A stretch of DNA of 48,903 bases from Aureobasidium sp. EXF-3400 (lineage: Eukaryota; Ascomycota; Dothideomycetes; Dothideales; Saccotheciaceae), in contig SWBL01000367.1 in assembly GCA_024195585.1 (NCBI GenBank), positions 1 through 48,903 on the forward strand, in the 5' to 3' direction. Shown here piece after piece: positions 1 through 10,450 of this stretch (the first letter of the stretch is position 1; every line of letters begins with the position of its first letter). Under the pieces are notes generated by a model. That model saw only the letters and a program-made list of their open reading frames with translations, did not search any database and had not been told where the DNA came from. The translations under genes were made by a program, and so were the position numbers.

Positions 1-102
1 GCTGAAAACTGGGCATCCCGTCCGCTCTGCCATACATAAGCAGTTGAACGGCAGATTAGTACTACGGTGGGTGACCACGTGGGAATCCCTACTGCTGTAT
101 GT
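1..102 (+). rRNA. 5S ribosomal RNA gene, 5' end cut off by the window
   Basis: The sequence matches the fungal 5S rRNA core: the GGCATCCCGTCCGCTCTGCC block, the TAGTACTACGG segment with the internal control region, the GGGAATCCCT stem and the CTGTATG 3' end. Compared with a usual length near 119 nt, about 17 nt at the 5' end lie outside the window. The RNA is the small rRNA of the large ribosomal subunit, made by RNA polymerase III from internal promoter boxes. The T-runs at 102-105 and 107-110 are the likely terminator. A near-identical copy lies inverted at the other end of the window. Confidence 0.93.
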
Positions 103-110
103 TTTGTTTT
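102..110 (+). terminator. Pol III T-run terminator of the left 5S gene
   Basis: Two runs of four T residues separated by one G directly follow the 5S 3' end. Such T-runs terminate RNA polymerase III. The same double run follows the right-hand 5S copy. Confidence 0.7.
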
Positions 111-638
111 GCTTACTAGAGGAAAAACAACCGCGTCGACTTTGCCTTCCTTTGATTCACTTGAGTTCATGTTGGAAGCAATGAATTACGACCGGGCTTT
201 TAGCAGCGAATCTGATACCAAATACGTTGTACAACTATCTATATAGTGCCTAGAGTATGATGGTCATGTGAGTTTTGGGGTACAGGTTAGCACGCTACGT
301 ACCAGAATCGAACGGGGATCTTCGTTGCAAAAGTTCGCAAATCAAGCACGTACGGCAGCTGGGATATGTACACTCGTGCTGACACCCAGGTCCGTCGACG
401 ACTGGAATCCAGTCGACTCACCTTTCTCCAGTCTCTAGGCATCCAAACATGGATCGCGAAAGGTGAGTGCGGCCGTGTCGTTCTGGCGCTGATCCGGTTG
501 GATCAATAACTTCTGACAAGTTTGTTGGCGGAAAAACTTACCAGAGGCAGCAGCGTCCACCTGCAGACGCTCTGCTGCAATACACCTTTCCCTGATGGCT
601 AACTGTGCCGTGCGCTATATACGCATGTTTATGAAACT
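111..638. other. Intergenic, no gene called
   Basis: Between the left 5S gene and the possible decayed gene there is no convincing coding region. An ATG at about 448 is followed after five codons by a GTGAGT donor-like site, and could begin a spliced frame of about 31 codons, but nothing in it is recognisable. The stretch at about 297-330 has a tRNA T-arm-like string but no supporting fold. Confidence 0.4.
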
Positions 639-1166
639 ATGGCGACGAGACCCAGCAGAAGAACCCGAAGTTCAACCGCCACGGCATCCTGCATCATGCC
701 CTCCAGCGCGCAAAATGAGAGGTTCTCATACACTGGGCGCCAACACTTGCGATGACTTGTTTCGTTGCCGGATTTCTGGCAATCAAAACCGTATGCAGTA
801 CTCTGCACCCACTTCGAAGCTTCGCAGCCATACCTGTACGATCTGCTTGACAACGACTTCTTCGCGTGTAAGCCACGTTCGACGTCGCTCACACGCGAAG
901 AAGCGTTCGACGAATATGAATGCTTCGTCTGGCGAACAACTCAGAGGCACGTCTGTCTGGGTGTCTCAAGGCATCAAGATGGCCGGTCAACCCTCCATGA
1001 TTGTCCATATTCGAATGGACCCTTGGAAGCGCTTTCGATATTGCGGCAACCACGGTGCCACCAGAATGCATCTTGCCGCCAATCATCTCGCTGCCGACCA
1101 CCATTGAATTTATCGTCCTTCCGCTGCCGCGAATATTCAAGCAAGGTGGTTACCTGCATCGCTTGA
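639..1166 (+). pseudogene. Possible decayed gene of unknown function (in-frame stop)
   Basis: One frame runs from an ATG at 639 to a stop at 1164-1166 and is interrupted only by a TGA at 753-755. The part after the stop (about 765-960) has a natural-looking composition with many aromatic and acidic residues (for example FEASQPYLYDLL and EEAFDEYECFVW). The part after about 960 looks less like protein, while an overlapping frame (about 1001-1216) becomes more protein-like, as if there were an unrecognised intron or a frameshift. I do not recognise the family. It may be a decayed gene, a gene with an intron I could not place, or chance. Confidence 0.25.
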
Positions 1167-1420
1167 TGGTGACCAACCATGTCCGCGCGCGTGGTATCAA
1201 CCAACACGACATTTAGGCAGCTTCGATCTGTAGCAGTAGGCAAAGCTGGAGACTCTTCAGTCTGCTGAAGTGTGTCGACGATGAGAGGGTGGCATGGGAA
1301 TCTCGTGTGCAGTATAAGTATATGGCTTGTGTTATCTGGATTGAGTTCCAAACTTCATCGTCTCACTGCTCCAAACCTACTACCTCAATCTTCACAACAA
1401 TACTCTCGGAAACCACCACC

Positions 1421-1637
1421 ATGATCTGCACGTCTGAGCTCATTCGCTTCGTCCTCGAAGCAGCGAGCGATGTAGCCGAACTCGTCAATGGAGTAAGCTG
1501 CACAAACTCAAAGTGTACCTACAACAATCCCACAGGCGTCAAGAAGTGTGGAAGATGCAAATCAGATGTCCTCTCGGTACGCAGGATGCTCGCGCCATGG
1601 CTCATATACTGATTCATACTGATGTCAACAGTCGTAG
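1421..1637 (+). CDS. Tiny RanBP2-type zinc-finger-like protein (53 aa, two exons)
   Basis: The ATG at 1421 follows a good start context (ACCACC). Exon 1 is 1421-1576 (52 codons). An intron at 1577-1631 (GTACGC donor, TACTGAT branch-like site, CAACAG acceptor) leads to exon 2, which adds one serine and the stop at 1635-1637. Without splicing the frame would run to 1612. Residues 26-45 carry C-x4-C-x3-N-x6-C-x2-C (CTNSKCTYNNPTGVKKCGRC), the spacing of a RanBP2-type zinc finger, but the usual Trp two residues before the first Cys is absent. Such fingers bind RNA or ubiquitin in other proteins; here the partner is unknown. The N-terminal 25 residues form a possible amphipathic helix. The small size makes expression evidence important. 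Confidence 0.5.
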
Positions 1638-2166
1638 TGCAAGAACTTTGGAATAGCTAGGTTGTGCAATTACGTTGGAGGAAGTCGAGGTGTGAGGAGC
1701 GAGTCTTAGTGTCGGTTTTACTCCAGCTGGGAGGTTTCCCGTACACTTTAATGCAAATGCAAAGACGATAAAGAACTACAATTGACATATGCCATCAAAC
1801 AAGGACACAACATGTATACGCTCTGGTCTGGTTGACTAGCTGAATTTCAAAGTGTTTTCCTACAGAGAGCTGGTCAAACTCTGGCCATTGAGCTACATGC
1901 ATCAGCTACTCTTGACTCTAGCATGTAGTTCGTTGATATTGCGATCTGCTGAGCAGATTATGATGGCGTACCATTTGATGTCTCATTCCCTGCATGCATC
2001 AATCCTCTGATTTTGAGCTTGGACCGACATGCCGGACTAATATTAAAAGCATACTCCCACCCTGTGTCACTCAATTGTCCCTATCTCCCACTCCATAAAT
2101 TTCAAACATTCCTTACAAGATCCATCGCATGTTATCAGATATAACTCTACTTTTTCGAACGCCATC
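1638..2166. other. Intergenic, probable promoter of the APH-like kinase
   Basis: There is no supportable ORF. A pyrimidine-rich stretch at about 2060-2110 (TGTCCCTATCTCCCACTCC) resembles the CT-rich 5' leaders common in filamentous fungi and lies just upstream of the kinase gene. Confidence 0.4.
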
Positions 2167-2228
2167 ATGTTTTGGTACGCTTAATCATATTACCTCTGCA
2201 GATTCGCTCGCTAACTTCCAGGAGCGAA

Positions 2229-3281
2229 ATGAACCCACTTTGCACCGAGTCCCTCAAATCTTCGAGCTTGGGTACCTTGAACATGGGCACAGCCGTCACA
2301 TGTGTGAAGACCAGAGCTGATGTTACAACACCCACGGACTGCCTTGTGTCTTGGTCAGATGGAGATTCCATGTTCCACCTTCTGCCACAACATGACTTCG
2401 CCGCCGAGAAGGGTGGCCAATCCTTGCACTTGCAGGGCGAGCCGGAGCACGACCTCATCTATGAGGCAGGCTCAGCAAGTGCGGTATGGACTATTGGGAG
2501 CGAAGCTATTTGCAAAGTTCATGCCTGGAAGGAAGGCATCCAACTGGAGTCAGAAACGATCGCTTTCATCTGTGAGCACTTTCCCACCATACCGGTTCCA
2601 GAAGTGCTGTATGAGTGGGTCGACAAGTCTATGAATCGCTCGTTTCTCGTCATGAAACGTATTCACGCTCGCACACTGGAAGTGGCATGGCCGCAACTTA
2701 GCCATCAGCAGCGGCTCAATATCGCAAAGGAAGTGGCTGACTATACTGTCCTTGTGGCCACCAAGACTTCTCGCTACTACCAGACCATCTCGGGTTGTGG
2801 CGTCGCTAAACCGTGGCTCATGCAAGGCTACGACTTTGACGGCCCCATACACAGTTGGTTTCCACGGACCATTGGACCCCTCACAGGCCCTGAGTTGCGA
2901 GCCCACTGGACCAACATCTCAACCACACCTCCACCTGCGTTCGACGAACCATTTGTTCTTTACCACGACGATCAGTGTCCTACCAACATTCTTGTCTCTG
3001 ATACAGGCGACAAAGTCGCAGCAATCATCGACTGGGCGAACGTGGCTTACTGTCCTCGCTTCTGGGTGGCTACCGCTCCGCTCGCTGTTGGAGGGTTCGG
3101 TTTTGAGAATGGCTATGAGAACTCTAGAGAGTGGGTGGTGATGCTTGCAGAAGCACTGAAGATGCAAGGGTTTGAAGAATGTGTTGAGGAAGTCCGGAAT
3201 TGGAGCAAGCAGGTATCAGATTATGATACCGAGGATGACAAGCTCGAGTGGAGCAAGGTGAAGATAAGCGTACTTTCGTGA
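2229..3281 (+). CDS. Aminoglycoside phosphotransferase (APH)-family kinase
   Basis: This is a predicted small-molecule kinase of the APH/choline-kinase fold, probably cytosolic, with unknown substrate; fungal members rarely act on antibiotics. Counting from the ATG at 2229 (350 aa), the catalytic loop is YHDDQCPTNILV at 245-256 (H-x-D-x4-N) and the Mg-binding segment is IIDWANVA at 266-273. An N-lobe lysine candidate lies in ICKVHAW. The start is uncertain. An 8-nt exon at 2167-2174 (ATGTTTTG), a 47-nt intron at 2175-2221 (GTACGC, CTAAC, CAG) and entry at 2222 would join in frame and add MFWSE before the first Met. The rest is a single exon. The family call is firm; the function is open. Confidence 0.85.
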   Translation: MNPLCTESLKSSSLGTLNMGTAVTCVKTRADVTTPTDCLVSWSDGDSMFHLLPQHDFAAEKGGQSLHLQGEPEHDLIYEAGSASAVWTIGSEAICKVHAWKEGIQLESETIAFICEHFPTIPVPEVLYEWVDKSMNRSFLVMKRIHARTLEVAWPQLSHQQRLNIAKEVADYTVLVATKTSRYYQTISGCGVAKPWLMQGYDFDGPIHSWFPRTIGPLTGPELRAHWTNISTTPPPAFDEPFVLYHDDQCPTNILVSDTGDKVAAIIDWANVAYCPRFWVATAPLAVGGFGFENGYENSREWVVMLAEALKMQGFEECVEEVRNWSKQVSDYDTEDDKLEWSKVKISVLS

Positions 3282-3466
3282 TCGGTACGTTGGAAGGAGA
3301 AAGATGCACCTGGCCTCGCCGATCGATGTAAAATGGTTTCCTTAACGAGTTTGTTTTCAGATAGAAGTGAGCGGGTTCTGCTTTTGCACTACAGATTATC
3401 ACAAGTTGCGATGGGAGTGAGGCACTGACCTAGCTTGCAATGATCATACAGGTCAGGCAACAAGAT

Positions 3467-4207
3467 TTACTTGAGTTGACCACGCTCTCTAACAGTTTTT
3501 GCGATCCAATCTCCAGCCTCAGTCTGCATGTTCTCAAATCCTTGAGCCACACCCTCTCTATCCTCTTCTCCCGACTCTTGACTCATCTTGTACTTTCCAC
3601 CCAAGCTAGTCACTTTGATCTCAATCCCGATGATATTTTTCCTCAACAGTTCAATGTATCTCTCTGGTGCATCGTCGACCTTCCAGGGCTTCTCGTGACC
3701 CATGATCTCAGTCTCGGCTTTGTTGCTCAAATCTCTGATCTGCTTGTCCAAGAACTGTATGGTACTTTCTGCTTTTGAGTCGGTGTAGACGGTTGCTGTG
3801 CCGTAGACTTGGGCTGAAGCGTAGTTCCAAGTAGGCACAACTTTTCCACTTTCTGGCTTTGTTTTGGTGTAGAATTTTGGGGTTACGTAGGAGTGGTGCG
3901 GTGCATTGAATAGTACCATTACTTCTTGTGTAAGAGTGAAAGGCGTGCCGGGAGACGCGGAGGCAGCATGTTCGATGAAGACTTTGGCGTGAGGGTTTTG
4001 GCGTGCTATGTGTCCGCGTAGGGTAGGTAGAGAGGAGTCGCTAGGACTGGGGTCGTCGAGGACCCAGGGGATGTGGCTGGTTTGTAGGAAGTGGATGTTG
4101 GGATCGGATGAGGTGAGGGCAGTGGTGAGGAGGCCGAGAGGGTTGGCGGCGAGGAAGGCTTTTAAGGCCGGGATGGAGGGTTCGGCATGAACGGCGCGAA
4201 GGTACAT
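3467..4207 (-). CDS. PaiB-like FMN-binding split-barrel protein
   Basis: The protein (246 aa, one exon) belongs to the FMN_bind_2/PaiB family, a flavin-reductase-like split barrel first described as a negative regulator of sporulation and protease genes in Bacillus. Family signatures are visible: MYLRAVH at the start, NPLGLLTT near residue 22, LRGHIARQNPH at 63-73, SYVTPKFY at 106-113, GKVVPTWNY at 121-129, and the C-terminal IIGIEIKVT...GKYKMSQ block. The start at 4207 matches the family's N-terminal MYxP-type motif; upstream extension of the frame has no ATG. In fungi the role is unknown, probably FMN or heme binding. It is transcribed convergently with the APH-like gene. Confidence 0.88.
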   Translation of the reverse strand: MYLRAVHAEPSIPALKAFLAANPLGLLTTALTSSDPNIHFLQTSHIPWVLDDPSPSDSSLPTLRGHIARQNPHAKVFIEHAASASPGTPFTLTQEVMVLFNAPHHSYVTPKFYTKTKPESGKVVPTWNYASAQVYGTATVYTDSKAESTIQFLDKQIRDLSNKAETEIMGHEKPWKVDDAPERYIELLRKNIIGIEIKVTSLGGKYKMSQESGEEDREGVAQGFENMQTEAGDWIAKTVRERGQLK

Positions 4208-4771
4208 TGGGACGGTGTGTAGTTCGTAGGCACTTCCTTGTAGAGGTATGCGACACTGATAGATGGTCTGCTGGATGTAGAGCGATGTGCGATGGCTGTT
4301 TGCTAGGGGGTCAAGGAGAGGATATGTGTGTATATAGTGAATGTGTTTCCTGCTGGGTTGATACAAAGATAGTGAGTCACAAGGTAGGGTTATACACGTT
4401 TGGTCATGGTTCTAGATGTCGCCGACAGGGCGTAAAGGTTGTACTCGAGAAAGCGCATAGACTTGCCTCCAAAGGTTAAAGCCGTGTGTGAATGAGTAAC
4501 GGGCATCTGTAGGGCTCTTTGTACGAGCCCTATCACAACCGCAGTAGCCGCACTTGCCAGTGTTCCCTGCTCTCGGGAACGCTTGGATGGTCGGTGATGA
4601 GATCTGACTGTGGATGCGGAAAGTTCTACTGCTTGTGATGTCAAAGGAAGGTGCATCTTGGGTCGTGTCGCGAAAAGAAACTTCGCAGTTCGGGAACAAA
4701 CGCCCGACATCTCGTGCCCTCACCATCAACACCACATCACATTTCACACTACTCATTCCCGTACTGATAAC

Positions 4772-6369
4772 ATGGAGAATAATATCAAAACACCACACCT
4801 CCCTCCAGAGATCCTGCACACCATCTTGAAAACGCTGGAGGGCCACCATAAATCACTTTTGTCTGCAGCGCTAGTGAACAAGGAATGGCTTGAACCCGCG
4901 ACTGATGTACTCTGGCGAGATCCACCACCGACGGCACTTGCGAAAGTTCCTAACAAGCGCCGACAATTCTATGCCAGCAAAATCTCCGAACTATACTTTA
5001 AGAACGTTAATGAAAGCAAGTTCCACAACCAGTACAAGAACCTGCAGTTCCCGAGGCTCAAGTGCATCGGTCATGATGAAGTACGTCTACGGAAGAATCA
5101 GAAGCTGCATCTCAGCCAATACATTGGTCCTTGTCTCGAATCGTTTAGCTACTGGGGTGGTCATCCGTGTGAAGATGCGCTAGAACTCTTGGAAACCCGA
5201 TGTACTCGACTGCATGATATCTATCTTATGGAACCGCTGGAGGTCAGGGTAGATGCCGAGAAGTTCAACAAATTTTTAACAAATCGCACCTCGCTCAGGA
5301 ACGTCGAGTTTGGTAGCGGCTGGGAATACTCTCTCCCGACAGAAATTCTTGCACACATCTTGACGCTGGATCATCTAGAACGCCTGGACATTCTATCCTT
5401 TCTGAGACCTAGCATGGTACAAGAAGTCTTTGCGGCGCCGAACAGATTCTCGAACCTACGGATACTACATATCCGACTCCATTCTGAGTCTGTTGCATTG
5501 TTGGCTGCCGCCGCTGTATCTGTCAACACGCTGTTTCTTGAGGCCTACGACTCCGAACATGATGTGTTTCAAGCACTCGAGCCCATGAAGAACTTGCGTC
5601 ACCTGGAGATCGAGTTCCACAACATACGGCAAGGAGTAGACTTGTCAGAAGAAAGCGTCGCATCGCTGGGAACATTCCAAGAGCTCGATACCCTCCTCAT
5701 CCGCACATGGACCAAGGGACGGGCCTACTACCATAACATCGAAGCTCTGTGGTTGGCGGATGATCACTTCGGCGAACTGATGTCGAATCTACCGAAGCTC
5801 AAGAGTTTGGTGTTCCAAGTCGAATGCAGCATCACGCTCAAGTCTATCACATCTTTGAGCCAGACACATCCTGGGATTTACTGTTGTGATCTCTATGGTG
5901 TTTTCGATCTCGATGACTGGTTAGCATCAGGGCCACCCTTGTTTCCAGATTTGAGAAGATTTGCCTTGGATGCACCAAACTTGCGAGGACGCACGAGGTA
6001 AGACGTTTCTATCGAAGCAAGCTAGAACTCCACTGACGACCGCACAGAGCTTCGAGTACCTCTCTTTCCGCAAAAGTGGAACGCATCATCGACATCATTC
6101 TGCGACAGGCGCCTATGCTTGAACAACTCTGCTTCCACGACTACGAACGAAATGTGTTGGCTGATCAAGTCCTTGAGAAATTTGCCTTGCGCGTGAATGG
6201 TCATTTCAACGAGAGACAAGCAGCCGCGTTCCGTCCGTGGAGCTGGATGGAAAAGAACCGCAAAGTCCTGGTCGTATCACCGAGAGGTACAGACCACGCA
6301 AACGACATGGAGTTAATCCGTCGTACCGGTTTGTCACATATATTCGACCTATATGACTTGCACGAATGA
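4772..6369 (+). CDS. F-box / leucine-rich-repeat-like protein
   Basis: Exons are 4772-5997 and 6048-6369, with a 50-nt intron (GTAAGA...CGCACAG), giving 515 aa. Residues 9-52 (LPPEILHTILKTLE, then ALVNKEWLEPATDVLWRD) match an F-box, which docks on Skp1 in SCF ubiquitin ligases. The rest has irregular leucine-rich repeats (for example LERLDILSFL, LRILHIRLH, LRHLEIEFH, LDTLLIRTW, LKSLVFQVE) that would form a substrate-binding solenoid. The ATG at 4772 is chosen because it sits just before the F-box; an upstream in-frame extension to 4610 lacks any domain. The substrate cannot be predicted. Genes of this type are numerous and fast evolving in Pezizomycotina. Confidence 0.85.
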
Positions 6370-7247
6370 AGACGAGTGGAGGATGAATCAACTCAGGGAT
6401 ACTCTCATCAGAGGGCGTACTTGTACAACAAACTCGCTACGAGCCAGCCACTTCGATTTCTTTTGAGATCGAGTGGTACAAGGCCAAAGCTGACGCGCCA
6501 ACACTTGCTATGTGATCCTCAGCAGCACGAATATGGTCCGCAGTGTCCGGAACGAATGGAAGCTCCGACATCACGACCGTCAGAGAGTCACACTTTCATG
6601 TGGAGAACGAACCTTAGAATCGAGTGTCTTCTCGGTTTGTGTCATGGGCATATTGGAATATATTTGGAATGGACTTTCCGCATAGGGCAACTATATCAGC
6701 GATGCGCGGCTATATCCTGCGGTGGCCGCTGACTCGTCCAAGTGAAACCGGTCCGGGGAGTGGTAGCAACTGCTCCAGGCATTCTGTGGTAGCAAACAGG
6801 ATCGCGGCATGACGAGAAGTCTGATATGTAATTATTTTCCATAGTCAAGCCTCTGCTTCCGCGATCGGCTTTTGCCAAATTCGATGTTGCGAGTGGGACA
6901 CTTATGCATGTTAATAAACAGTATTTGGCACAGCCAAGGAAGAGACAGTCGGAACGAGATCGTCTGACCACAGACTTGAAAGTGAACACTGTATTTCTCG
7001 TTCAAACAGCTGCCCAGTCACTCAAAACAGGAAACAAGAAGTTCAGATGTCGTTTGATGTTTGGCACACGACATGATGAAGCCAAAGGTGTGGCTGTGCA
7101 AAACAAAAGGAGACGCAAGCCAAAGTGATGTCATCAAAACTTGATTGGCATCAACATTAAACAAGTCGATTCTCTACCCATCGCACCCCTGCAAAGCAAT
7201 ATAGTATGCTAAGTCGATAGTATCCGGATCATCAGAGACCACAATTC
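6370..7247. other. Intergenic, no gene called
   Basis: Several short overlapping ORFs exist on both strands, but none has recognisable composition, a good start context or splice extensions. It holds the 3' region of the F-box gene and the promoter of MCU. Confidence 0.5.
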
Positions 7248-8762
7248 ATGAAGCCATCAATACTGAGAGCTCTGGCCTCGGCTAGGCACAGTAAAGCGAC
7301 ATATCCTCGCGTCGGCCATCAATGTACCAGGACGTTCGGCCAAAGCACGCGATGGAGATTGAGAGAGCAGTCGAAGGGAGTCACGGCCGAGAACTCGACA
7401 TCTCAAGGACAGCCTGCGGCGAATCTGAGTCAAGAAGTCGGCAAGGAAGAGAAAGAGCATTATGAGAAGGTTGTGGAGCACAGCAAGCAGAGTCAGATGC
7501 GGTCGCCGTGGATGCGTGAGGGCAGCGACAAGCCTCCCGTTGCTAGAATGAGGTCTGCTGGTGCAATGGTCAAAGGTACGACGGATCCATCTTCGCATTG
7601 ATGGTATTTCAAGACTGACATGGATGCAACAGGCAAACTCCTGACAACGCCGTCGCGAATGCTCAAACTCATCCTCCCTCTCACCACCCGGGACTACAAC
7701 AACGACCGCAAAGATGTGGAACCCTTGGCTCTCCTCGTACATCCGCAACAACCTCTCAGCTACCTCGAACGCCTCATTCAATCCGAGCTTCCCGTGATAA
7801 AGACCGAGGGTGGAGGCGACAAGATCCCCTCAGTCCACTTCCGCGCACAGGACCTAGGAGAAGAAGCAATAAGTCCCGATCACCACGGACCCGATGAGGA
7901 GTCTGAAGATTACAAATTCGAACACTCGGAAGATTTTAAGATCGACGGAAAGACCGAACGCACAGGCAAGCTCAACGAGTCTGGCGAAGTCGCAGCAGCA
8001 GAGCCCACCAAGCCTGTTAACCCTGTCAAGCAACCCGACCCGGAACACCCCAACTTTGTGCGTTGGTCGCCCAGTACAGAGATTGGTGATTTCATCAGAG
8101 ATGCTGCAAGAGGCAAGGAGTTCAGTGTGGACATTGAGAGTGCCCCTGAACCCATCTATGTCGCTGTCCCGTCGTTCGCTGATCGCACTTACTACCTTCG
8201 CATGCGTTTGCGCAAGACGGCCAAGCAGATTTCGTCAATGGCGGACATCAAGACCGAATGTGACCAATTGGCACATAAGAGTGCGCAGCGTGTTGCTCAA
8301 GGTGGTTTTGCTGTCCTGGTGGGTTGGTGGGGCTCCGTCTACGTCCTCACCTTCCAAACCGACTTGGGCTGGGATGTCATGGAGCCTGTCACTTATCTTG
8401 TTGGTTTGTCCACGTTGATTGGTGGTTACATGTGGTTCTTGTACCATAACCGCGAGGTCAGCTATCGTTCCGCAATGAACTTTACTGTCAGCAAGAGACA
8501 GGATAAGCTGTATCAGGCCAAGGGCTTTGATGTATCCAAGTGGGATGGTCTGGTAGAAGAAGGCAACCGCTTGAGAAGAGAAATCAAGATGGTGGCTGAG
8601 GAGTATGATGTCGACTGGGATGAGGCCAAGGAGGCAGGAGATGAGAAGGTGGCCAAGGCTCTACGCCACGAGCGCAGGAAGAAGCAGATGGCCAAGGATG
8701 ACGAGGACGAAGAAGGAAAGAAGCGCAAGAAGAGCAGGGAGAATGACGAGGACGATGATTGA
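7248..8762 (+). CDS. MCU: Mitochondrial calcium uniporter pore subunit (MCU)
   Basis: Exons are 7248-7575 and 7633-8762, with a 57-nt intron (GTACGA...CAACAG), giving 485 aa. MCU forms the Ca2+-selective pore of the inner mitochondrial membrane. The N-terminus is Arg/Ser-rich with few acidic residues, as in a mitochondrial presequence. Two membrane helices (about 333-350 and 359-381) flank the selectivity-filter motif WDVMEP (356-361, the WDxxEP/DIME region), followed by GGYMWFLYHNREVSYR. A coiled coil follows, and the tail is strongly charged (DEDEEGKKRKKSRENDEDDD, 466-485). An acidic, poorly structured stretch lies around residues 190-240. MCU homologues occur in many filamentous fungi, often without MICU/EMRE partners. 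It is convergent with STN1, with 115 bp between the stops. Confidence 0.95.
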
Positions 8763-8877
8763 TCGTGTCGGCGAGCTCTTGATCTTGTCGCCTGTTTCTT
8801 TTATTCCTCCTCGCTACCGCGCATAGCAAGGGCGTTTCCTTTTCTTGAATCGTCTAGAATGTGTAATCCAGCCATAT

Positions 8878-9715
8878 TTAGATCAAGGCACCTTGATTGA
8901 ACTTCTTTTCGGCAGCCAGCCGTCTCTGTTCCCTCTCATCTTCTCGAGCCTTTCTTCTCTCTGCACGCTGTTCTTCCCGCTTCTGGTGAGCCCTCTGACT
9001 GCGTCTCTCCCTCTTTTCCTCTTCTTGCTCCCTCATGGCTTCTTGTTGGAGTTGTGCATCCAGAGCCGCTTGATCAGCAGCACTCAACACCCACGGTCCA
9101 GCGAGCACATCCCTCTTGAATTCCGCCATAGACTCCCAAGCCGCAACTTCCTCAGTGGTATCCTTGATAACACCACACCTCTTCAACTCCAATTGCTTGA
9201 CACCCCTGAAACTTCCAATGGTGCATTTAGCCTTGACTACACTTCCAATATCCACTTTTTGGCCATCAATCTTGATTTCGCTGTCGTAGCCAATCGCAGT
9301 ATTGATGTCTAGATTCGAAACGGTGGTATTTGAGGTGTCGTCTACATCGACTTTGGCAGGATCTTTGCGTTCAATCTTGATATCGATGCAGGAACCACTG
9401 CTGTCGTCTAGAGTCAAGATGAAGAATTTTGTGTTTGGGATGTCTTGGATGGCGACGATGGGGGCGACGAGGTAGACGAAACGAATAGGATGGTTGAGGT
9501 GGAAATAGACCTTCTGACCTACACAAATGAGTGGTTAGCCCATATGGAATATGTATGAAACCAGAGGCTGCGCGATCACCTTCAAAACCAGGGATCTCAC
9601 GCAGAGCGTGTATGTCGGCGGCTGTTAATTTCACCCATTTGTTGTAGGTGGGTGAGACGAAGAAGTATTTGGCATTGTGGATAGGCGCTGCCTGCCACGT
9701 TCGATTGTTGTTCAT
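8878..9715 (-). CDS. STN1: Telomere-capping protein Stn1 (CST complex OB-fold subunit)
   Basis: Exons are 9715-9580 and 9518-8878. The 61-nt intron (GTGATC...CTAAC...GTGTAG) splits the Gly codon after PGFE, giving 258 aa. Stn1, with Ten1, binds single-stranded telomeric DNA and supports lagging-strand fill-in by polymerase alpha. The OB-fold is recognisable: KYFFVSPTYNKWVKLT at the start, then FHLNHPIRFVYLVAPIVAI and FFILTLDDSSGSCIDI, the usual 'HPI-V-L-G' and 'LDDGSG' pattern. The C-terminus is a long, highly charged helix (Arg/Glu/Gln-rich, about residues 200-250). The start at 9715 is the only ATG ahead of the fold. The family call is from motif memory and is fairly secure. Confidence 0.8.
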
Positions 9716-10450
9716 GTCATCTCTTGTTGTCTGTCGGAGGCATCATCATGGATGAAACTTTATTCGAGGGGAGACGCATCAGAGAAAGCACGAGATCATG
9801 TGATGCCGTGTATAGTGATTCCATCCTATTTCCTGTTTCACTATCCTCTGGCTTGGCTTCTGTATATTTGCATTCCATTGGCTTCTGGCTCTAACTCGAT
9901 AAGTCGTGAAACTAAGGGCTCACTCTTTGAGCTTACTTTTGAGCACGACCCGGAGCGTGCTCCACCAAGATCTGATAGTTCGCAGCAGTTCACAGATCAG
10001 GGGTTTGTCCAAATCCCTCCGAATAGACGTTGATTCGACAGAGGACGCACAGTCTACAAGAGCCTGTGCGTTTGCACACCCTTTGAACTTCGAAACAGTA
10101 GATCTATCCCAACTGGGTTGCAAACCATTGTTTTAGGAAGTGGAGGTGTCAACGTCCATACAGAACAAATGATCTTCTGCCTATCACATCGCTCGGCAAG
10201 TGTTCCGACTTAGGGACAACTAGGTCAGATTAAGAAGAATTTGTTCATGTCGCTTACTAGTTAAGTCGTCAAAGCAAACGTGAGGATCATCGAAGGGACA
10301 AAGAGCAGATGCCGCTGTGACCACATCCACACGCTCGGCCGAGTTTGAGCATTTCAGAAAAGCAGATCCCCCACATGGCGTATTCCAAGCCGTCAACTCC
10401 CAAAGCGATCATTAAGAAATCAAATACTGACTTGGCAGCCGCGCGGTGCT
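9716..10450. other. Intergenic, no gene called
   Basis: This lies between the divergent 5' end of STN1 and the 3' end of the glycine-zipper gene. Only short, mutually overlapping ORFs are seen, none with convincing composition. No RNA gene was recognised. Confidence 0.5.

Noticed and set aside
297..330. tRNA-like string (GTTCGATTC on the minus strand)
   Set aside because: The T-stem around it does not pair and no A box or acceptor stem is found at the right distance.
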